The notes under the pieces were generated by a model. That model had not been told where the DNA came from, searched no databases, and saw only the letters and a list, made by a program, of their open reading frames with translations. From an uncultured Kingella sp. (GTDB taxonomy: Bacteria; Pseudomonadota; Gammaproteobacteria; Burkholderiales; Neisseriaceae), in NCBI GenBank assembly GCA_916720425.1, contig CAKARD010000091.1, positions 1 to 5,292 on the forward strand: a stretch of 5,292 bases of DNA. The letters run 5' to 3'. Below, piece after piece: positions 1-5,290 of this stretch. Positions within the stretch are counted from its first letter, which is position 1; each line of letters begins with the position of its first letter. A program made the position numbers and the translations under genes.

Positions 1-1545
1 CCAATACCATCCCCGCTCGGCAGACAAACTCATTTCACCGTCGAAGCCACGCACAGTGTAGCGTCCGCCGATGGCCAGTTTGTCTTGAGATGTGAGCAGC
101 GTTTTGTTCCATTGGGCATGAATGAAAGTGTCGTAGGCAAACAGCTGTTTACCGATTTGAAAAGGAAGGTTCACATCAACCGATGCTGTCCAAATTTTCA
201 TACGTGATGTGCCTTCGTTAAAAGCTTCTTCGGGGGCACGCAGCGCATCTTTCATGCCAGTACCGCGTTTATATTTCAACTTAAAATCTAGCATACCGCG
301 ACCGATGTATTCTTTGTGGGAGAGTTCGGCCAACCAACCTGCAGTTTTGCGCCGTTGTACCATCAGTTCGGCATCGTCAATATAGCTTTTTGTTTCCCTT
401 GTCCACAGTTTTATACCGAAATAAATTTTGCGTTTTGCATCACGATACAACAGGCGGTTGAAGCCAAAATCAGTATTGTAACTTTTCCCATTATAGTCAT
501 AGACTTCCGATAATCCAGCAACGGCCTGATGGTAACGGTAGCCGTTATGATTGAATGCCCATGTCCATTTGCCAAAAGGGACTGAATAATGTATGGCGTA
601 ATTGTTCGATCCCCCTTCTTTGCGATGGCCGTCAAAACTTTTCTCATTGGGCGTGCTGCCAATGGAACGTCCATAATTTACATAAAACATATCACTCAGG
701 CCAAAAGGATTGTCGCCAGAGAGAGTGATGTTTCCTTGGTATTTCCCCGTTGCTTTACTGCCTGAATTATCCATACCCACAATCATACGGTAGGGCAGCA
801 GGCGTTGCCGCCATTGCACCACAACATCACTTTGATTTGGTTCACCCTCTACAGGCACGATTTGGATATCGGCTTCCGCTGTCGGGAGACGTTTGAGATT
901 TTCCAGTCCTTGTTCCAAATCACGCAGATTCAATAGATTGTCCGAGCGGGTGGGAAATTTGTTTTGGAACGCTGCAATACGTCCTGCATGGGTTTGAGCA
1001 TCGTTAGACCGATCGATTTGTATGGAGCGCAGATAGCCTGGCATCAGGGTTAATTGAAGCTTGCCACTATTCAAATCCTGCGGTGCAGCCAAAATACGAG
1101 TTGTGGTATATCCTTTGTCTATTAAAGCATTTTGTGCCAAAGACATGATTTTATTGATGTCGCCCGCATGCAAACACTTGCCGGGAACAAAATGTGTTTG
1201 GCGCAAGGCATGGTTGAGTGCAAATTGAAATTTAGTGGCTTCTTCACCCACCAATTCCACCTCAGAAATAGGAAAGCATGGACTCTCTTCATTCGAATTG
1301 GCACTACCTGCCTGTGTTGCCATCTTCTCTCTAACCGTATCCGCATCATCCAAACGCACATCTTGTTCAGGCAACATCTGTTCACGCAGTTGCTTCTCCC
1401 GTTGACGTTGGAGGATATCTTGTTGTTGTGAAACCGTTTCGGGTGCAGGAGCGGCTGATGTTGGTACAGGAAAGGCGGCCATCAATGATAGAAATAATAC
1501 TGATAACGGATGAAATGTAGTTTGGGAGAAAATGAAGGGTTTCAT
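1..1545 (-). CDS. tpsB: TpsB/FhaC-family two-partner secretion outer-membrane transporter, 3' end cut by window
   Basis: The frame is open for 515 codons from ATG at 1545 to the window edge. Family role: an Omp85-type barrel that exports a large TpsA exoprotein (adhesin, haemolysin or CdiA toxin) from periplasm to surface. Seen: a signal peptide with a hydrophobic core at residues 14-25 and probable cleavage near 30-32; a Gln/Arg-rich stretch at 38-58 matching the FhaC plug helix H1; POTRA1 at about 88-168 with a Cys pair, C90 and C124, likely disulfide bonded; POTRA2 at about 170-246 with the family signature NLRDLEQGLENLKRLP (206-221); then barrel strands with DNSG (259-262), DNPFGLSD (278-285) and the hallmark L6-loop VRGF (498-501). 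Members have roughly 550-600 residues, so perhaps 60 are missing. No good Shine-Dalgarno precedes the ATG, but the signal peptide supports this start. The family is certain. The substrate, and whether this is CdiB, HrpB or another subtype, is not. Confidence 0.93.
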   Translation of the reverse strand, partial: MKPFIFSQTTFHPLSVLFLSLMAAFPVPTSAAPAPETVSQQQDILQRQREKQLREQMLPEQDVRLDDADTVREKMATQAGSANSNEESPCFPISEVELVGEEATKFQFALNHALRQTHFVPGKCLHAGDINKIMSLAQNALIDKGYTTTRILAAPQDLNSGKLQLTLMPGYLRSIQIDRSNDAQTHAGRIAAFQNKFPTRSDNLLNLRDLEQGLENLKRLPTAEADIQIVPVEGEPNQSDVVVQWRQRLLPYRMIVGMDNSGSKATGKYQGNITLSGDNPFGLSDMFYVNYGRSIGSTPNEKSFDGHRKEGGSNNYAIHYSVPFGKWTWAFNHNGYRYHQAVAGLSEVYDYNGKSYNTDFGFNRLLYRDAKRKIYFGIKLWTRETKSYIDDAELMVQRRKTAGWLAELSHKEYIGRGMLDFKLKYKRGTGMKDALRAPEEAFNEGTSRMKIWTASVDVNLPFQIGKQLFAYDTFIHAQWNKTLLTSQDKLAIGGRYTVRGFDGEMSLSAERGWYW

Positions 1546-1579
1546 AAAATTAGTCTAAGTAAAGTAATATAAATGGACA

Positions 1580-1608
1580 ATTATAGCAATGAACAAAAAA
1601 TCTGCCAT
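1580..1608 (-). promoter_or_regulatory. Predicted sigma-70 promoter of tpsB
   Basis: On the minus strand a perfect -10 box TATAAT (1585-1580) is preceded directly by TGC, giving an extended -10. Seventeen bases further upstream is ATGGCA (1608-1603), a 4/6 match to the -35 consensus. The start of transcription would fall near 1573, giving a leader of about 28 bases before the ATG at 1545. It lies downstream of the tRNA-Lys terminator, so tpsB should be transcribed separately from the tRNA. Confidence 0.6.
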
Positions 1609-1767
1609 GCTTATGTAATAAAATATTCCGCACAATGAGAATGGCTTTCAAGATTCGGTATTGTTATCAATAGATTGTTCGTTGGCAACACCAAATCTTA
1701 AAAAGTTCGTTTTTATCATGAATCACATATTTCTAATACTTGCTTTAATTTACTAAACGAGCCTAAG

Positions 1768-1795
1768 AAAAAAGCCTAAACGACTGTTTAGGCTT
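1768..1795 (-). terminator. Rho-independent terminator after tRNA-Lys
   Basis: A perfect 10-bp inverted repeat (1772-1781 and 1786-1795, arm AAGCCTAAAC) encloses a 4-base loop. On the minus strand it runs into six T residues (1773-1768, the first two within the stem); the plus strand has no T tract after the stem, so it acts on minus-strand transcripts. It lies 9 bases past the tRNA-Lys CCA end and insulates tpsB from upstream transcription. It is also the first convincing terminator downstream of the five-gene run that starts with tsaB. Confidence 0.85.
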
Positions 1796-1804
1796 AGGGA
1801 ATAT

Positions 1805-1880
1805 TGGTGGGTCGTGAGCGATTCGAACGCTCGACCAACGGATTAAAAGTCCGCTGCTCTACCGACTGAGCTAACGACCC
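1805..1880 (-). tRNA. tRNA-Lys (anticodon UUU), CCA encoded
   Basis: Read on the minus strand, the 76 bases fold as a full cloverleaf: acceptor GGGTCGT with ACGACCC, D arm GCTC/GAGC with an 8-base loop, anticodon stem GCGGA/TCCGT with one G-U pair, 5-base variable loop, T arm GAGCG/CGCTC with loop TTCGAAT, discriminator A and a genomic CCA (1807-1805). The anticodon loop CTTTTAA puts TTT at 1847-1845, reading AAA and AAG lysine codons. Position 37 (1844) is A, as needed for t6A modification, the reaction that TsaB, encoded upstream in this window, supports. It has its own promoter just upstream and a terminator just downstream. Confidence 0.98.
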
Positions 1881-1890
1881 TGAAAGATTA

Positions 1891-1919
1891 ATTATCCCAA
1901 TAACAAAAATATTTGTCAA
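1891..1919 (-). promoter_or_regulatory. Strong sigma-70 promoter of tRNA-Lys
   Basis: On the minus strand a perfect -35 box TTGACA (1919-1914) is followed, after a 17-base spacer, by GATAAT (1896-1891), a 5/6 match to the -10 consensus. Ten bases separate the -10 box from the first tRNA base, so the 5' leader to be removed by RNase P is only a few bases. The -35 box starts 5 bases beyond the stop codon of the upstream membrane-protein gene. Confidence 0.88.
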
Positions 1920-1924
1920 GTTTT

Positions 1925-2530
1925 TTAGAATAAATCATGGGTGGCATCATTATGATTGATGGGTGCTTTCTCAGAACGCGGTGTAGATTTGGGCTGTTCA
2001 CGTGGTGTGACATTAATAGGTTTAAGCTCTTTTTCACCCTTGTTGTTTGTTTCAGTAGGCTTGGGTTTGGGAGTAACATTGGTGGGTGTGAGTTCTCGTT
2101 CACTCATGGTGCTCTCTTTAGGAATGAGAGGTGTTTCTGTATGGGTTTTTTGTTCGTTACTTTTTTTGCTAGATTTTTTACTGGGTGATGGGGAATTCGT
2201 TAATATAGCTGGTGTATGGAGTTCTTCCTCATTTATCGTTGTGCTTTCAAAAGCAGCAGAAGAAGTAGAAGGCGTAGTGGACGCGCTCATCGGGGTTGTT
2301 TTAATATTTTGTGCCTCACTGGCGGTGAGTGCGCTACTATTGGGTGGTATATAATTGACGCAAGGGGCGGAAGCTTCAATAAGTTGAGTTGCTGCAGCTG
2401 TGCGTTCGGGTGTGCTAATCACGGTTAGATAAAGTGTGATTAACAAACCAATTACGATAAATACGCCTACTACTAATAAAGTAAGCATAACTTTGCCAAA
2501 AGTAATGCTGCGTTCTTTTTTGTGTGTCAT
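1925..2530 (-). CDS. Unrecognised single-span membrane protein with Pro/Ser/Thr/Lys-rich periplasmic tail
   Basis: I do not recognise this 201-residue protein. Seen: a short basic N-terminus (HKKERS), one long hydrophobic segment at about residues 12-38, a short stretch with a single Cys (C57, in APCVNYIPP), then about 130 residues dominated by Ser, Thr, Pro, Lys and Glu with no evident fold. An imperfect duplication, ERELTPTNVTPKP (144-156) and EKELKPINVTPRE (166-178), has a 22-residue period. Positive-inside reasoning puts the tail in the periplasm. I chose the ATG at 2530 because a GGA sits 6 bases upstream of it; an ATG 6 bases earlier (2536) abuts that GGA. The gene begins about 31 bases after the dolP-like gene on the same strand and is probably co-transcribed. 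The single-TM, low-complexity architecture recalls envelope-spanning or peptidoglycan-contacting proteins, but that is only inference. Coding is supported by the coherent topology and operon position. Confidence 0.75.
   Translation of the reverse strand: MTHKKERSITFGKVMLTLLVVGVFIVIGLLITLYLTVISTPERTAAATQLIEASAPCVNYIPPNSSALTASEAQNIKTTPMSASTTPSTSSAAFESTTINEEELHTPAILTNSPSPSKKSSKKSNEQKTHTETPLIPKESTMSERELTPTNVTPKPKPTETNNKGEKELKPINVTPREQPKSTPRSEKAPINHNDATHDLF
2004..2105 (-). repeat. Imperfect 36-bp direct repeat inside the membrane-protein tail
   Basis: Units at 2004-2039 and 2070-2105, 66 bases apart, match at 25 of 36 positions by eye. They encode the two E-[KR]-E-L-x-P-x-N-V-T-P motifs of the tail. 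The period is a whole number of codons (22), as expected for an in-frame tandem duplication that later diverged. Several mismatches are synonymous or conservative, which suggests selection to keep the peptide motif. Confidence 0.65.
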
Positions 2531-2561
2531 AGTCATTCCAAAATTAAGATGGCTTTAAATA

Positions 2562-3182
2562 TTATTGAATCATATTTGCTGGCGTGATAGTGTTAGGATA
2601 GTTTTCGAATAGGGTTACCACTTGCAATACATCAGGGGTGGTACTAACGCGTGCGATGACTGCTGTTTGTTGTGCGGGTGTGAGTAATCCCATTAAATAT
2701 ACCACTCTGTTAAATGTAACCACTTTAACTTGCCCTGAATACATGCCTGATATGCCCAATAATCTGCTGCGCACCTTGGTTGTAATCCATGTGTCGTTAT
2801 TGACCGCAGAGAGGGTGCGTTTTGTGGGAAAAATTTGAATATAGTTATATATGGCTTGCATGTTTTTTTCGCTGCGTGCGGCTTGTTCTGCTAGTTGACG
2901 TTCAATCTCATTTTGCACTTGACCTACTAACAAAATACGGCGATCATAGCTCACCACGGATATACTGGCTTGAGTGTCGGGATTTTGTCTTTTAATCAGG
3001 GACATAGCATTGTTTTTAACACGCAATTCCATGACTTCGTCATCGGCTTGTGCGCCTGTGCTGCGGCGATTGAGTAGAGAGTCTGCACCCACGGCTATGG
3101 CACCACCTATTACTGCAGCAGCACAACCGCTTAATATACTGGATACAAGGACAACACAAAGAACTTGATTAAGTGGTTTCAT
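2562..3182 (-). CDS. dolP: DolP/YraP-like double-BON-domain outer-membrane lipoprotein
   Basis: The 206-residue protein has a lipoprotein signal with lipobox LSGC (residues 17-20), giving lipidation at C20. The +2 residue is Ala, not Asp, so sorting to the outer membrane is expected. Two BON domains follow: about 49-117 (glycine turn VGQV, G87) and 128-195 (MGLL, G165). The segment NDTWITTKVRS (129-139) matches from memory the E. coli DolP region carrying W127, linked to phospholipid binding. In E. coli DolP binds anionic phospholipid at division sites and supports outer-membrane integrity and the BAM machinery. Neisserial homologues are often labelled 'haemolysin', which the domains do not support. 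The start is firm: AGGAG lies 8 bases before the ATG. The gene follows gmhA by 17 bases, mirroring the enterobacterial yraN-diaA-yraP order. Confidence 0.93.
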   Translation of the reverse strand: MKPLNQVLCVVLVSSILSGCAAAVIGGAIAVGADSLLNRRSTGAQADDEVMELRVKNNAMSLIKRQNPDTQASISVVSYDRRILLVGQVQNEIERQLAEQAARSEKNMQAIYNYIQIFPTKRTLSAVNNDTWITTKVRSRLLGISGMYSGQVKVVTFNRVVYLMGLLTPAQQTAVIARVSTTPDVLQVVTLFENYPNTITPANMIQ

Positions 3183-3190
3183 TTTAATAA

Positions 3191-3195
3191 CTCCT
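3191..3195 (-). promoter_or_regulatory. Strong ribosome-binding site of dolP-like gene
   Basis: A full AGGAG on the minus strand lies 8 bases upstream of the ATG at 3182, inside the 17-base gap after the gmhA stop. It is the best Shine-Dalgarno in the window and fixes the start of the lipoprotein gene, suggesting high translation relative to its operon neighbours. Confidence 0.8.
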
Positions 3196-3199
3196 TGTT

Positions 3200-3790
3200 T
3201 TATATACCTTCAGTTAGCATGGTATCAATACAATCGCACAAAGCATGAATCAATAAAATGTGTACTTCTTGTACTCGTGCAGTGCGCGGATAAGGGACAT
3301 TGAGTAATACGTCATCATCTTTAAGTATGTTGGCGATTTTGCCACCATCTTTGCCAGTAAAAGCCACGACTTTCATGCCACATTCATGGGCAGCAGCAAT
3401 GGCTTCTATTACATTACCTGAGTTGCCAGAAGTAGAAATCGCCATTAGTACATCACCTGCGCGCCCCAATGCCCGTACTTGTTTGCTAAATATATGCTCA
3501 AAGCCATAATCATTGCCGATAGCAGTGAGTGCTGATGTGTCGGTAGTTAGAGCAATGGCTGCCAATTCCATGCGTTCTTTTTCAAAGCGTCCTGTCATTT
3601 CGGCAGCAAAATGTTGGGCATCAGCGGCAGAGCCTCCATTACCACAAGCTAAAATTTTACCGTCATTGGCTAAAGCATTAAACATGAGTTGTGCTGCTTG
3701 TGCAACGGATTCGGTTAAAACAGATTGTGCTTGTTGTTTGGTACGTATGCTTTCTTCAAAGTGTGCGTGTACACGTTCTTGTAAAGTCAT
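3200..3790 (-). CDS. gmhA: Sedoheptulose-7-phosphate isomerase (GmhA), in the diaA position
   Basis: This 196-residue single-SIS-domain protein resembles GmhA, which converts sedoheptulose 7-phosphate to D-glycero-D-manno-heptose 7-phosphate, the first step to the ADP-heptose of the LPS inner core, in the cytoplasm as a tetramer. Seen: phosphate/sugar-binding loop [16 protein letters not shown] (49-64), [13 protein letters not shown] (82-94), STSGNSGNV (119-127) and C-terminal [11 protein letters not shown] (172-182). H60, E64, Q174 and H182 align with H61, E65, Q172 and H180 of E. coli GmhA (metal and catalytic residues). E. coli DiaA has Ser and Asn at the E64 and H182 places, so catalysis is favoured here. 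The frame is open to 3958, but that extension lies inside yraN; AGGA at 3801-3798, 7 bases before ATG 3790, marks the real start. The yraN stop lies 4 bases upstream. A DiaA-like role in DnaA control cannot be excluded. Confidence 0.93.
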   Translation of the reverse strand: MTLQERVHAHFEESIRTKQQAQSVLTESVAQAAQLMFNALANDGKILACGNGGSAADAQHFAAEMTGRFEKERMELAAIALTTDTSALTAIGNDYGFEHIFSKQVRALGRAGDVLMAISTSGNSGNVIEAIAAAHECGMKVVAFTGKDGGKIANILKDDDVLLNVPYPRTARVQEVHILLIHALCDCIDTMLTEGI

Positions 3791-3794
3791 GGTG

Positions 3795-4139
3795 TTATCC
3801 TGTGAGATTATGTATCCATTGGGGCGATTGATTACCTTGTAATAATATCGCATCAAGGCGACACATTCCTGTATGTGGGTAAAGATATAAATAATATTCA
3901 ATACTGCGTTGTAGTTTAGCCAGTTTGCTGGGTGTGATGCTATAGGCTGCGCCACCATAAGTTAAGTTTTTTCGATATTTAACTTCAATGAATAATAGTT
4001 GGTTGTCTTGTTGCATGATTAAATCAATTTCACCAAATGGACAATGCCAGTTTTGAGCAATTAAAACGCAACCTTGGGTTTGTAAAAATGCCAGTGCGCG
4101 TTGTTCAGCAGCTTGTCCGATGGGGTGATTGAGTTTCAT
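3795..4139 (-). CDS. yraN: YraN family (UPF0102) predicted nuclease-fold protein
   Basis: The 114-residue protein has the usual UPF0102 length. It shows the family core: N-terminal G-x-x-A-E-x-x-A-x-x-F-L (residues 8-19), [12 protein letters not shown] (30-41) and L-F-I-E-V-K-Y-R (49-56). D39, E52 and K54 form a PD-(D/E)xK-like set of the Holliday-junction-resolvase fold, with E37 nearby; the later I-T-P-x-K-L-x-K-L segment (68-76) is also typical. The biochemical role of the family is not firmly established; a DNA- or RNA-processing nuclease is an inference from the fold. The ATG overlaps the tsaB stop by 4 bases (ATGA) and has no strong Shine-Dalgarno of its own, so translational coupling to tsaB is likely. 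The TAA stop lies 4 bases before gmhA. Confidence 0.93.
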   Translation of the reverse strand: MKLNHPIGQAAEQRALAFLQTQGCVLIAQNWHCPFGEIDLIMQQDNQLLFIEVKYRKNLTYGGAAYSITPSKLAKLQRSIEYYLYLYPHTGMCRLDAILLQGNQSPQWIHNLTG

Positions 4140-4819
4140 AAATGTTTTTGTGCGCGTTGTTCGGTTAGAGTTAGAGCAATTTTGTTGCGTACGTATAATA
4201 GTTCCGCATCTTGGCTATGGGTGGCTAGATAACGCCCTGATTGTGCCAAGTTTAAATAGTTTTGTGCTGTGGGCATTTGATTGACTCCTGCAAAATATTT
4301 CTGTGATTGAACCAGAGCAAAAGCATTGCCAATGCCGTAAATTTGGCTGGGATTAAATGAGGTGGGAATGCTGATATCTTGCCATTTTGCTACACCATAG
4401 TCGCTCAAACGTGTTTGGGTGTGGGTATCAAAAAACGCAAAAAATACCTCACCCATACGTGCATCTGTAGCAGCCAGTACACAAACATGATTGGGTGCCA
4501 GAGAAGCCACGGCATCTTGGCAAGGAACGCCAATTAAGGGAATATCAAATGGCGTGGCCAAACCTTGTGCAATGCCTAAACCAATGCGTAAACCCGTAAA
4601 TGCGCCTGCACCTTGTGCATAGATTATCGCACCCAAATCAGCAATATGTGTGTTAGATTGGGTGAGTAAATGGGCAATTTGGGGCAAAATATATTCCGAT
4701 TGTTTGCTGCCTACTTCTTGGTGAAAGTGCCATTGTTGATCATTTTTGTTTAATGCTAATGACAAAAATGATGTGCTGGTGTCTATGGCTAAAATAGGGC
4801 GAGAAAAGTCGGCTTGCAT
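4136..4819 (-). CDS. tsaB: TsaB, tRNA t6A37 biosynthesis protein
   Basis: TsaB is the inactive-paralogue partner of TsaD. With TsaE it helps move threonylcarbamoyl from the TsaC product onto A37 of ANN-decoding tRNAs, in the cytoplasm. The 227-residue length fits the family. Seen: the ASKHA first strand ILAIDTST (9-16), the signature QGAGAFTGLRIG (69-80; usually GPGSFTGLRIG), ATDARMGEVFFAF (117-129) and the C-terminal AELLYVRNKIAL (205-216), close to the common P-x-Y-L/V-R-x-x-V-A. P-to-A and S-to-A changes in the 69-80 signature are mild. The start at 4819 leaves a short lead before the first strand and no other Met precedes the motif. No clear Shine-Dalgarno is seen, although a promoter lies 30 bases upstream. 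It is the first gene of the run continuing into yraN, with which it overlaps by 4 bases. Confidence 0.95.
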   Translation of the reverse strand: MQADFSRPILAIDTSTSFLSLALNKNDQQWHFHQEVGSKQSEYILPQIAHLLTQSNTHIADLGAIIYAQGAGAFTGLRIGLGIAQGLATPFDIPLIGVPCQDAVASLAPNHVCVLAATDARMGEVFFAFFDTHTQTRLSDYGVAKWQDISIPTSFNPSQIYGIGNAFALVQSQKYFAGVNQMPTAQNYLNLAQSGRYLATHSQDAELLYVRNKIALTLTEQRAQKHL

Positions 4820-4848
4820 GGTTTTATATGATCTAAAAATTGGAACAA

Positions 4849-4876
4849 ATTATAACACGGTAAACTTAACTGTTGC
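4849..4876 (-). promoter_or_regulatory. Predicted extended -10 promoter upstream of tsaB
   Basis: On the minus strand TGTTATAAT (4857-4849) gives a perfect -10 hexamer with the TGn extension. The -35 region is poor: GCAACA (4876-4871) with a 16-base spacer matches 3 of 6 positions. Transcription would start near 4842, about 23 bases before the tsaB ATG. It would let tsaB and the genes after it be expressed independently of lysA. Confidence 0.55.
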
Positions 4877-4915
4877 GGTTTTAGCGTGGTGTGCGGCGCA
4901 ACGTGCGCTCATTAA

Positions 4916-5290
4916 CTAGAATAAATAATCTTGTTCTAATGCGATTAAATCTTCTAGTGTTTCACGACGGCGGATAAGTTGTGCTGTGTTGTTTTTTACC
5001 AACACTTCAGCTGCACGAGGACGTGTGTTATAGTTGCTTGCCATGCTGGCGGCGTAGGCTCCTGCACCGTGTATCAGTAATAAATCACCTTCTTGAGCAC
5101 AGAGGGTACGATCTTTGGCTAAAAAATCACCCGTTTCACAAATTGCGCCAACAATATCGGCCGTGATGGGTGAGGCTGTGGTGTTGCTAATATTTTCAAT
5201 GTAATGATAGGCTTGGTATAAAGAAGGGCGCATGAGATCGTTCATAGCAGCATCGACAATGATGAAGTTTTTGTCTTCGTTATGTTTGAT
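4916..5290 (-). CDS. lysA: Diaminopimelate decarboxylase LysA, C-terminal part (5' end outside window)
   Basis: The frame is open from the right edge to TAG at 4918-4916 and gives the last 124 residues. LysA is the PLP enzyme that decarboxylates meso-diaminopimelate to L-lysine, the last step of lysine synthesis, in the cytoplasm. Seen, numbered within the fragment: DAAMNDLMRPSLYQAYH (13-29), the active-site motif GAICETGDFLAKDR (48-61) with the Cys and Glu that contact substrate, and GAGAYAASMASNYNTRPR (75-92), where the Tyr of GAY contacts PLP and NYN-x-RPR is a hallmark. CETGD replaces the commoner CESGD, a conservative change. About 280 N-terminal residues, including the PLP lysine, should lie beyond 5292. 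The 96-base gap to tsaB and a promoter there suggest a separate transcript, although no good terminator is visible after lysA. Confidence 0.96.
   Translation of the reverse strand: MKHNEDKNFIIVDAAMNDLMRPSLYQAYHYIENISNTTASPITADIVGAICETGDFLAKDRTLCAQEGDLLLIHGAGAYAASMASNYNTRPRAAEVLVKNNTAQLIRRRETLEDLIALEQDYLF

Noticed and set aside
1122..1431. Open frames on both strands (1132-1431 plus, 1122-1385 minus) inside tpsB
   Set aside because: They overlap the clearly coding tpsB POTRA/linker region in other frames and encode Cys/His/Trp-rich peptides with no recognisable motif.
1718..1756. Tiny plus-strand hydrophobic ORF of 12 codons in the tRNA-tpsB gap
   Set aside because: It has no Shine-Dalgarno, is extremely short, and such AT-rich frames are expected by chance.
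1956..2354. Plus-strand open frame of 132 codons antisense to the membrane-protein gene
   Set aside because: It is the complement of a Ser/Thr/Pro/Lys-rich coding tail, which naturally yields a hydrophobic Val/Leu/Ser/Gly peptide. It has no convincing ribosome-binding site and opposes the direction of all supported genes.
2562..3182. Haemolysin function for the BON-domain lipoprotein
   Set aside because: Homologues carry that label, but the sequence shows a lipobox and two BON domains typical of DolP/YraP, with nothing toxin-like.
3791..3958. Upstream extension of the gmhA frame by 56 codons
   Set aside because: The added residues show no SIS-family similarity and lie wholly within yraN in another frame. 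A good Shine-Dalgarno and the family's usual length place the start at 3790.
4896..4908. Small hairpin GCGCA-ACG-TGCGC between lysA and tsaB as a lysA terminator
   Set aside because: The stem is only 5 bp and no T tract follows it on the minus strand, so it is not a convincing intrinsic terminator.
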